Source: JBCDBH01 sp039184055 (GTDB taxonomy: Bacteria; Acidobacteriota; Thermoanaerobaculia; Multivoradales; J023). Taken from it: a stretch of 14,136 nt of DNA. The notes under the pieces were generated by a model. That model was not told the DNA's origin and made no database searches. It was given only the letters and a program-made list of their open reading frames with translations. The position numbers and the translations under genes were made by a program. Below, one piece after another: positions 1-5,458 of this stretch. The DNA lies in contig JBCDBH010000135.1 of NCBI GenBank assembly GCA_039184055.1, forward strand, positions 1-14,136, written 5' to 3'. The first letter of the stretch is position 1; every line of letters begins with the position of its first letter.

Positions 1-48
1 CCACACCGCCACCAAACACGGCGCGCTGGAGACGCCGACGACCTCTGG

Positions 49-267
49 TTCTACCCGCAGTGCGCGTTACCGCCCTCGAGCGTCGGCGCTCCCGGCCTCC
101 GCGAGATCGGCCACTGAGCGTTCACCGAACGCGCTCTGCTGCCGGCCATTCGTGCCTCCGACGACTTCGCCTACTCGACCGGCGTCGAGTCGCTCACCAG
201 CGAGCCCTGTGGCTCCTCGAGCACGGCGTCGGCCTTCGGCGGTGCCCTCGCCATGACGAGCGCTGGT
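49..267 (+). pseudogene. Decayed polynucleotide phosphorylase (PNPase) fragment
   Basis: Reading the frame that starts at base 1 gives a peptide that aligns by eye with the second RNase PH core of PNPase. LPPSSVGAPGLREIGH corresponds to the FPPYSVGE...RREIGHG segment. AFTERALLPAI corresponds to the ALAERAL-P block. DDFAYSTGVESLTSEP followed by CGSSSTASAFGGALAMTSAG corresponds to the FPYTIRVVSE...NGSSSMASVCG-SLALMDAG block. About half of some 58 residues match the family pattern I remember. A TGA stop at 115-117 sits exactly where the family has the glycine after REIGH, and likeness ends abruptly near 267 in all forward frames. The active-site-proximal GSSS motif survives. I read this as the remnant of a duplicated or degraded PNPase gene. 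More of it may lie left of the window. The remembered consensus, not a search, is the basis. Confidence 0.6.
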
Positions 268-406
268 TGCGTGGCGAATCGTCCAAGGGCTCCGAATAGG
301 GACGACGGCGCGCACGTAGAGACTGAAGTCACGGCGCGGCATGGTTTCCTGTTATCGTCGTCGGTGTATGTCTCCGCCGCAGTTCCCCGTCGACGACGTT
401 CCCTGT
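268..406. other. Intergenic stretch, nothing recognised
   Basis: No frame gives a family-like protein and there is no convincing SD plus start pair. No hexamer pair good enough to call a sigma-70 promoter is visible, and no GG-N10-GC sigma-54 element of the kind that drives pspA in enterobacteria was found between here and 574. Confidence 0.4.
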
Positions 407-415
407 AGGAGGAGG
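407..415 (+). promoter_or_regulatory. Very strong Shine-Dalgarno (AGGAGGAGG) ahead of tiny ORF
   Basis: AGGAGGAGG lies 3 nt before an ATG at 419; the first AGGAGG copy lies 6 nt before it. This is the strongest purine-rich ribosome-binding sequence upstream of any forward start in the window, yet it serves only a 14-codon frame. Confidence 0.5.
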
Positions 416-418
416 TTC

Positions 419-463
419 ATGCGCCGTTTTGTTCGCCGTCGGCAATCGAGCGTAGTTCCATGA
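419..463 (+). CDS. Tiny ORF, 14 aa, possible leader peptide
   Basis: ATG at 419 opens the frame MRRFVRRRQSSVVP, closed by TGA at 461-463. The only evidence that it is translated is the strong SD at 407-415. The product is very basic (6 Arg in 14 residues) and unlike any protein I know. Its stop overlaps the start of the next small frame (ATGA), the usual geometry of translational coupling. It could be an arginine-rich leader peptide, the surviving 5' end of a decayed gene, or chance. No attenuator hairpin strong enough to support a leader-peptide mechanism follows it. Confidence 0.28.
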   Translation: MRRFVRRRQSSVVP

Positions 464-543
464 AGGCGATCCGACCGACATTCGCGAGTTCTTTCGTGAG
501 ATTTCGACCTTTTCCCAAGGCTTTGCGCCTTTTGGCCACCTAG
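460..543 (+). CDS. Small ORF, 27 aa, coupled to the preceding tiny ORF
   Basis: ATG at 460 overlaps the TGA of the 14-codon frame and opens MKAIRPTFASSFVRFRPFPK followed by seven more residues, ending in TAG at 541-543, 31 nt before pspA. The product is basic and rich in Phe and Arg, with no transmembrane helix or known motif. Support is only the ATGA coupling to a well-placed SD. It may be a small peptide, the tail of a decayed gene, or not expressed. Confidence 0.22.
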   Translation: MKAIRPTFASSFVRFRPFPKALRLLAT

Positions 544-574
544 TTCCACTCGACCCGAGCAACGGAGATCTTCC

Positions 575-1324
575 ATGTTTCGACGCATTGCCAATCTCTT
601 CCGCGGCTTCATGAGCCTCTTCGTCCGAGGGCTCGAACGCCAGAATCCCGAGGCGCTGATCGCCGCCGAAAAGGACAACCTGCGTAAGCAGATCGCGCAA
701 TTCAACCAGGGGTTGACCTCACACGCGGCGCTCGCCGAGCGGTTGATGAGCCAGGTTCGCCGGCTCGAAGGGCAGGAGCGTGAGCTCGCCGCCAAGACCA
801 AAGCGCATCTGCAAGCCGGAAACAAAGACGCCGCGGGTCAGTTTGCGCTGCGTCTCCAGGAGGTCCGTCGGCAGCTCGGCGAAAACCGCGAGCAGGCCAA
901 AGCGGCGGACGCCACCTATAAAGATTTGGTGCGCTCTCGTGAGGTCGCGGTCGAGCAGGCACGCCGCAAGATCCAGCAGCTCGAGCATTCGCTCAGCGAT
1001 ATGAAGATGCAGCGGGCGGTCGCCGAGCTTAGCGAGATGGCGAGCGGCATGATCCACGAGATCGGTGGCTCGGGTGACACCTTGGATCGGCTCCACGAAA
1101 TGGTCGAAGAGGAGCGTTCCAAAGCCGCGGGACGGGCTCGTGTCGCTCGTGACAGCATCGACACCAGCGGGATCGACATCGCCGAGGCCGAGCAGAAGGC
1201 GCTCGCCGATCAGGCGCTCGCCGAGTTCGCCGCCGCCGAGGGCATCGACGTCACCGGCGATTCGACGAGCACCGAGAGCCCTCCGGCGGTACCCGACAAG
1301 ACCATGGGGCCGCAGGCCCAATAA
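575..1324 (+). CDS. pspA: PspA/IM30 (ESCRT-III-like) family envelope-stress protein
   Basis: The 249-aa product has the PspA/IM30 plan. An amphipathic N-terminal helix (residues 1-20, MFRRIANLFRGFMSLFVRGL) would bind the inner membrane. The QNPEALI segment at 23-29 matches the '-DPE--' hinge of the family. A long charged coiled coil follows, about residues 30-155, rich in Gln, Arg and Glu. A final helical pair lies around 165-220 (GDTLDRLHEMVEEE and following residues), then an unstructured Ser/Pro/Gln tail. Family members polymerise on damaged membranes to limit proton leakage. The start is fixed by GGAG at 564-567, 7 nt before ATG. The length is slightly above the usual 220-230 aa because of the tail. 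An AAA ATPase lies downstream on the same strand, suggesting an operon. No sigma-54 promoter or pspF-like regulator is seen. The family is clear; the exact paralogue is not. Confidence 0.88.
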   Translation: MFRRIANLFRGFMSLFVRGLERQNPEALIAAEKDNLRKQIAQFNQGLTSHAALAERLMSQVRRLEGQERELAAKTKAHLQAGNKDAAGQFALRLQEVRRQLGENREQAKAADATYKDLVRSREVAVEQARRKIQQLEHSLSDMKMQRAVAELSEMASGMIHEIGGSGDTLDRLHEMVEEERSKAAGRARVARDSIDTSGIDIAEAEQKALADQALAEFAAAEGIDVTGDSTSTESPPAVPDKTMGPQAQ

Positions 1325-1348
1325 CGCTTGTAGGACGAAGAGATCATC

Positions 1349-1455
1349 ATGGCCAAGGATCGCTCGGCGTCGAAAAATCGAGCTATGACAACGACTCGAG
1401 TCGGTCGAGCGGTCCGGCCACGCCACCACCCTTGCCACGTCAGGTCACCGAATAG
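1349..1455 (+). CDS. Small ORF between pspA and the ATPase, readable only with a -1 shift
   Basis: ATG at 1349 opens MAKDRSASK and reaches a run of five A (1373-1377). Reading on in the -1 frame from the A-run gives a hydrophilic tail, SSYDNDSSRSSGPATPPPLP then RQVTE, ending at TAG 1453-1455. That stop is only 2 nt before the ATPase ATG, an arrangement typical of coupled genes. The unshifted frame instead runs 40 codons into the ATPase gene with an Arg/His-rich tail that looks non-coding. With a sixth A, or with -1 slippage, the product would be a 35-aa disordered Ser/Pro-rich peptide. The options are a homopolymer sequencing error, a recent frameshift mutation, programmed slippage, or no gene at all. 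The SD upstream is weak (purine-rich 1333-1343). The ATPase has no clear SD of its own, which fits coupling. No function can be assigned. Confidence 0.4.
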
Positions 1456-1457
1456 CC

Positions 1458-3131
1458 ATGCACAGCGCTAGCAGCGTCCTACCGCCCTGGGCCGACGAGC
1501 TCGTCACGCTCTACGAGAGCGACGCCGCGAGTCAATTCATCATCCATGGCAACGTCGAGGACCGGGTGCTCATCCCGGCGGCGGCTGGCGATTCCGGCGC
1601 CACCCTCGGCAACCTCGAAGAGTTTCTCGCCGAGGTTCTCTTGCCGACCTTCGACGTCGTTCTGTCTTACGACCTCGGCAACGGTATTCGGGTCGTCAAG
1701 GGCCGCGAGATTTTCTACGCCTGGCCGTTTCTCAAAGAAGGCGGCACGCTGCCACGCAAGCCGCATCCGGCCATCGAGACGCTCACGCGCTATTTCCGCT
1801 ACGTCGCCAACCTGCAGCATTTGGGTGGTGAGATCATCCAGGTCGCCTGTTGGATTCGTGGCGCCCATCTGGTGGCGCCGCAGCTCCGTGGTGGCACCCA
1901 TTTCGAGAGCGATGCCGCCGGCATGTTGCTCCGAACCTGGGCCACCGATCTCATGCTCACCGGGCATCCCCTGGCGACCTTCTTGATCACTGAGAACCTC
2001 GCCGATCTTCATCCGCTGGTGGTCGGGTGCCCGCGTGCCGCGCGTATCGAAGTGCCTCTGCCCGACGTGCCCGCTCTCGGTGCCGCGCTCGAAGTCCTCG
2101 CCGACGAGCATCCACGCGCCTTCTCCGATGTCGACGATCTCGGGTCGGTAGCTGGAGAATTGGCCGGAGCGAGCCTGGGAAGCGTCGAGATCCTGGTGCG
2201 GATCAAGCATCACGAACGCGAACCTCTCGAACGGGACGATGTCGTCGCGCTCAAAAAAGACCTCGTCGAAGCCGACTGCGGTGGGCTCATCGACTTCGTG
2301 CAAAGCGAAGTCGATCTCGACGACTACCTCGGTCCCGAAGCGCTCAAACGTCGCCTGCGGCAAGATCTCGCCCTGTGGCGGCGAGGCGACATTCTCGCTC
2401 TGCCCAAGGGCTATCTCCTCTGCGGCCCAGTCGGCACGGGCAAGACCTTTCTCGCTGAATGTCTCGCCGGGGAGGCGGGCGTGCCCGTCGTGGTGCTGGC
2501 CAACTTTCGCGACAAATGGGTGGGGAGCACCGAGAGCAACCTCGAGACGATTTTCCGTCTCCTCCATGCGCTCGGTCGCTGCTTCGTCTTCATCGACGAA
2601 GCCGATCAAACCCTCGGCAAACGCGACGCGGGCAGTGGCGATTCAGGTCTTTCAGGCCGGGTCTACTCGATGATCGCCCAGCAGATGAGCGCCCGTCGCA
2701 ATCGCGGTCGCATCATCTGGATCCTCGCCTCCAGCCGTCCTGATCTGATCGAAATCGATCTCAAACGTCCTGGTCGCGTCGACGCCAAGATTCCTCTTTT
2801 CCCGGCCGCGACGCCCGAACAAGGCTTCGCGCTCATTCGCGCCCTCGCCGGTCGCTACGGCCTCGGCATTCCCGAAGACGCCCTCGACGAGCTCAGCGAC
2901 ACCTTGCCCGAGCTCATCACCCCCGCCGCCGCCGAGACCTTGGCCGTCCAGACCTACCGTCTCGCCGCCACCGAAGACCTCGATCCCGTCGAAGCTCTGG
3001 AGCGCCAGCTCGCCACCTATCGCAACCCCGTGCCGCGCGACGTGCTCGAAGCTCAGATGCGTCTCGCCGCTCGCGAGGCGAGCGACCACGAGCTCATTCC
3101 CGAAGCGTTTCGTTATTTGGTCGACGACTGA
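1458..3131 (+). CDS. AAA ATPase paired with PspA; degenerate AAA domain followed by an active AAA domain
   Basis: The 557-aa protein has a complete classical AAA module in its second half. The Walker A motif is GPVGTGKT (323-330), Walker B is FVFIDE (376-381), sensor 1 lies in the IIWILASS strand (about 419-426), and the arginine-finger-like segment is KRPGRVD (436-442). A small alpha-helical lid follows to about 557. The first half has the outline of the same fold without a P-loop: a GNVED segment at 31-35, a strand ending in WIRGAH (132-137) where Walker B should be, and FLITENLADLHPLV then CPRAARIEVPLP (175-202) mirroring sensor 1 and the RPGR segment. It is probably a cytoplasmic hexameric remodeller. 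Pairing with PspA suggests it disassembles or regulates PspA polymers, by analogy with ESCRT-III/Vps4; this is inference. The start at 1458 lacks a good SD and sits 2 nt after the small upstream ORF. Its 3' end overlaps pheA by 19 nt. Confidence 0.85.
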   Translation: MHSASSVLPPWADELVTLYESDAASQFIIHGNVEDRVLIPAAAGDSGATLGNLEEFLAEVLLPTFDVVLSYDLGNGIRVVKGREIFYAWPFLKEGGTLPRKPHPAIETLTRYFRYVANLQHLGGEIIQVACWIRGAHLVAPQLRGGTHFESDAAGMLLRTWATDLMLTGHPLATFLITENLADLHPLVVGCPRAARIEVPLPDVPALGAALEVLADEHPRAFSDVDDLGSVAGELAGASLGSVEILVRIKHHEREPLERDDVVALKKDLVEADCGGLIDFVQSEVDLDDYLGPEALKRRLRQDLALWRRGDILALPKGYLLCGPVGTGKTFLAECLAGEAGVPVVVLANFRDKWVGSTESNLETIFRLLHALGRCFVFIDEADQTLGKRDAGSGDSGLSGRVYSMIAQQMSARRNRGRIIWILASSRPDLIEIDLKRPGRVDAKIPLFPAATPEQGFALIRALAGRYGLGIPEDALDELSDTLPELITPAAAETLAVQTYRLAATEDLDPVEALERQLATYRNPVPRDVLEAQMRLAAREASDHELIPEAFRYLVDD

Positions 3132-4282
3132 GCAACGTCGGCGCGCGGATAGGTTCCCAACAGCTTCAACTCAGTGGTGAGCGGCTCGATCTCTTCGAGC
3201 GCTTCGGTTACCCGCGTCTCGTCGGCATGTAGATCGATGTCGAGATAGAAGCGATGCGCCCACGGCTTCTCGGGAATCGGACGTGATTCGAGCTTGGTGA
3301 GGCCGATGCCGCGACGTTTGAGACAGGTGAGCACGTCGCATAGCGAACCGGGTTTGTCGGCCAGCGTGACGTAGAACGACGTCTTGCACGGCACGTCGAC
3401 CGGGCACGGTGAGCCTTCGATCGCCACTTCGACGAATCGTGTCGCGTTGTCGGCTTGGGTTTGAATGCCCTTGGCCAAGATCTCGAGTCCGTTGCGCTCC
3501 GCCGCCGCTTCACTGGCGATCGCGGCCAGGGTTCGATCACCCGTTTCTTTGACCTTGCGTGCCGAGCCGGCGGTGTCGAACTCGGCCACGGGTTTGATCC
3601 ACGGCGTCGTCCGCAGGTACACCTCGCATTGGCCCAAGGCTTGAGGGTGCGAGATCACCGTGCGGAGCTCGTCGACGGCGACTCCGGGGAGGGCGAGCAA
3701 GCAGTGCTGGATGCTGCTGATCACCTCGGCGTTGATCGTCAGGTTGTCGTGCGCCAGGGCGTCCCACGTCTCGTTGATCGAGCCGGCGGTCGAATTCTCG
3801 ATCGGCAAGAACGCGAAATCCGCTTCACCGTTCTGCACCGCCGCCGCCGTCGCCGCCACCGACTCGTACCCGGTGAGAAAGCAGCCGCCCGGGCGATCCC
3901 GATACCGCCGTCGCGCCGCCAGATGGCTATACGAACCCTCGATCCCCTGATAAGCCACCCGCAGTGGTGTCGTCTCTAGCCCGAACACGTGCGCCTGTTG
4001 GTGCGAGATCGACATCTCCATGATCTGCCGATACAGACTCTCGATGCGTCGCGCGTCGAGACCCACGTCCACCGCGGCGCGCCGGATCTTCGTCAACACG
4101 AAATCCTCACGCTCCTGATCACGAAACGGTGACGCCGCCTCCATCTTCGCCAGCGCGATCGCCTCTACACTCTCCATGCGGCGACGAAGCAGCTCGAGCA
4201 GCTCGTGGTCGATCGTCTCGAGTCCTTCGCGAAGCTGTTGGAGATCGGGTTGGGGTGATGGGTCGGTTCGAGCGTCTTTCAT
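3113..4282 (-). CDS. pheA: Bifunctional chorismate mutase / prephenate dehydratase (P-protein)
   Basis: This 389-aa cytoplasmic enzyme would convert chorismate to prephenate and then to phenylpyruvate, the committed branch to phenylalanine. An AroQ-type chorismate mutase helix bundle occupies about residues 13-95 (LRRRMESVEAIALAK, and FRDQERED at 53-60). The prephenate dehydratase domain follows (about 106-288), with GSYSH at 116-120, ENSTAG at 162-167, SHPQALGQC at 211-219 and the catalytic TRF motif at 281-283. A C-terminal ACT domain (about 300-380) carries ESRP at 332-335 and a PGSL version of the GAL loop, so feedback inhibition by phenylalanine is expected. The start at 4282 is chosen because GAGG lies 6 nt upstream on the minus strand; an in-frame ATG at 4330 would add 16 unconserved residues. 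The stop TAA (3115-3113) falls inside the 3' end of the convergent ATPase gene. The caspase-like gene lies 93 bp upstream on the same strand but has no obvious functional link. Confidence 0.95.
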   Translation of the reverse strand: MKDARTDPSPQPDLQQLREGLETIDHELLELLRRRMESVEAIALAKMEAASPFRDQEREDFVLTKIRRAAVDVGLDARRIESLYRQIMEMSISHQQAHVFGLETTPLRVAYQGIEGSYSHLAARRRYRDRPGGCFLTGYESVAATAAAVQNGEADFAFLPIENSTAGSINETWDALAHDNLTINAEVISSIQHCLLALPGVAVDELRTVISHPQALGQCEVYLRTTPWIKPVAEFDTAGSARKVKETGDRTLAAIASEAAAERNGLEILAKGIQTQADNATRFVEVAIEGSPCPVDVPCKTSFYVTLADKPGSLCDVLTCLKRRGIGLTKLESRPIPEKPWAHRFYLDIDLHADETRVTEALEEIEPLTTELKLLGTYPRADVAQSSTK

Positions 4283-4288
4283 GGCCTT

Positions 4289-4292
4289 CCTC
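4289..4292 (-). promoter_or_regulatory. Shine-Dalgarno that fixes the pheA start
   Basis: On the minus strand GAGG (within GAGGAAGG, 4292 down to 4285) precedes the ATG at 4282 by 6 nt. The longer ATG at 4330 has no comparable site. Confidence 0.65.
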
Positions 4293-4341
4293 GGGTGGCG
4301 TCTACTGGTGGGTCGTCGAGCTGAGCACACGGCGGCTGGAG

Positions 4342-4347
4342 ACTATA
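4342..4347 (-). promoter_or_regulatory. Candidate -10 box (TATAGT) for pheA
   Basis: TATAGT on the minus strand lies about 60 bp before the pheA start and is one of the few AT-rich spots in the 93-bp gap behind the caspase-like gene. No recognisable -35 is present 16-18 bp upstream, so this is only a candidate; pheA could also be transcribed from further upstream. Confidence 0.25.
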
Positions 4348-4375
4348 TCCGAGTGATCTCGTCGAGGTGCGCGAC

Positions 4376-5371
4376 TCAGATCAGCTCATTCTCGACCAGT
4401 CGATGGTAGTGCTTGCCACGCACGGTGAGCCTGCAGCTTTTGCTTTCCATCGCCGCGTTCCACATGTGCTCGGCCCCCACCGGGACGAGGAGATTGAGAC
4501 GGTGGTAGGTCTGAAGAAGACGAAAGGTCGTCGTGTTCACCGGGTCGGGCGGCTCCATACCGGGCTCTCGGCCTTTCATCTCAGGCTCGAAGCTGGGGTC
4601 GAGAGCGAGCTCTGCATCGGGATCAGAGAAGAGGTCGGTCAATCTGTGTAAGTCCACGCGGGAGATCGGCGGGTGGACTTTGCGTAGCGACACGAACCGA
4701 CTGACGTTGGCTTTGAATACCGGGCGCTGTTCCCACGCGCCGAGCGACTGATCGATATGCGTGTAGACGCTGGCGGCGGTGATGTTCCCAGTCAGATCGG
4801 CGGCCGCGCCTCGCAGCGCGTCGATGAGTAGGAGCGTGAAGATGCCACGGCGATTCCTCTCGATGGCACGCTGCCCCTTGGTCGTCGAGGCGAGAATGAT
4901 CAAGCCGTCCGACAGGGTGGCGAGCGGTGGTGGGACGAGGTGAGGTTGCTCGCCAGCGGCCCCAGCGTGGCAGCAGTCGAGAATGATGACCTTGGTTTTG
5001 GCGCGGCCGCGATTGGCCAAGGCGACCACTTCCACCAACGACACACCCTCGTCGCCACGTCGAGCGTCGGTCGTGACGAGATACGCACCCGTTTCGCGTT
5101 CCAAAAAGCCGTGGCCCGCAAAATAGAAAATGGCGACTTCGACATCTCGTTCGAATAGGTGCTTGATGCTGTCCTTGAGGGTTGCGCGATCGACACGCAC
5201 CGAAAGATCAGCGTTCTTCGGCAGCACCAGGCATTCGAAGTTCTTTTCTTCTCCGGCACGATGATGTTTCAGCACGGTTTCGACCGCGCGCGCGTCGGCA
5301 TGACAACCCGTTAGGTCGTTGAGAAACTCGTATGCATCGATTCCGACGATCAACGCTGCTCGATCTGGCAC
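4376..5371 (-). CDS. Caspase-like (C14 / metacaspase-type) cysteine peptidase with a conserved-looking C-terminal module
   Basis: Starting at the GTG at 5371 gives 331 aa opening PDRAALIVGIDAY, the usual first beta strand of the caspase-like fold. The catalytic dyad is visible: His87 in FYFAGHG (83-88 region) and Cys134 in IILDCCHAG (second Cys of DCCH, the metacaspase DSCHSG position). The p20-like core ends near residue 230. An acidic linker (about 235-280) leads to a compact C-terminal segment around 282-331 containing LLVPVGAEHMWNAAMESKSC, then LTVRGKHYHRLVENELI, suggestive of a small helical or winged-helix module; I cannot name it. There is no signal peptide or membrane helix, so it is probably cytosolic. 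GGAG 8 nt upstream supports the GTG. Bacterial relatives cleave after Arg/Lys or Asp and often serve in cell-death or immune systems; role and partner here are unknown. It is divergent from the DUF2891 gene. Confidence 0.85.
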   Translation of the reverse strand: MPDRAALIVGIDAYEFLNDLTGCHADARAVETVLKHHRAGEEKNFECLVLPKNADLSVRVDRATLKDSIKHLFERDVEVAIFYFAGHGFLERETGAYLVTTDARRGDEGVSLVEVVALANRGRAKTKVIILDCCHAGAAGEQPHLVPPPLATLSDGLIILASTTKGQRAIERNRRGIFTLLLIDALRGAAADLTGNITAASVYTHIDQSLGAWEQRPVFKANVSRFVSLRKVHPPISRVDLHRLTDLFSDPDAELALDPSFEPEMKGREPGMEPPDPVNTTTFRLLQTYHRLNLLVPVGAEHMWNAAMESKSCRLTVRGKHYHRLVENELI

Positions 5372-5379
5372 GGCCGGTA

Positions 5380-5383
5380 CTCC
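5380..5383 (-). promoter_or_regulatory. Shine-Dalgarno supporting the GTG start of the caspase-like gene
   Basis: GGAG on the minus strand lies 8 nt before the GTG at 5371. The only ATG further upstream in frame (5608) would push the gene 150 nt into the divergent DUF2891 gene and add residues unlike the family. Confidence 0.55.
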
Positions 5384-5446
5384 GTTGGTCAGCGGTGGCG
5401 GTCCGCGGTCACTCCATGCACCCGGGTTCGAGCCTGGGCCTGGTGT

Positions 5447-5452
5447 TACGAT
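5447..5452 (+). promoter_or_regulatory. TANNNT box 6 nt before an ATG: possible leaderless promoter
   Basis: TACGAT ends 6 nt before the ATG at 5459, and no Shine-Dalgarno sequence precedes that ATG. This spacing is typical of the extended -10 elements that drive leaderless mRNAs. No good -35 is visible, and short TANNNT matches arise by chance. Confidence 0.3.
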
Positions 5453-5458
5453 TCGGCG

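Noticed and set aside
115..117. TGA in the PNPase-like frame read as selenocysteine or recoded
   Set aside because: Glycine, not Cys or Sec, is expected at this position, no SECIS-like hairpin is seen, and TGA serves as an ordinary stop for the ATPase, caspase and DUF2891 genes.
517..531. AAGGC-TTTGC-GCCTT hairpin upstream of pspA as a terminator
   Set aside because: The stem is only 5 bp with no T-run of useful length; it is not enough for an intrinsic terminator.
1479..2609. 376-codon open frame on the minus strand
   Set aside because: It lies opposite the AAA ATPase, whose motifs are unambiguous, and the antisense product has no recognisable domain.
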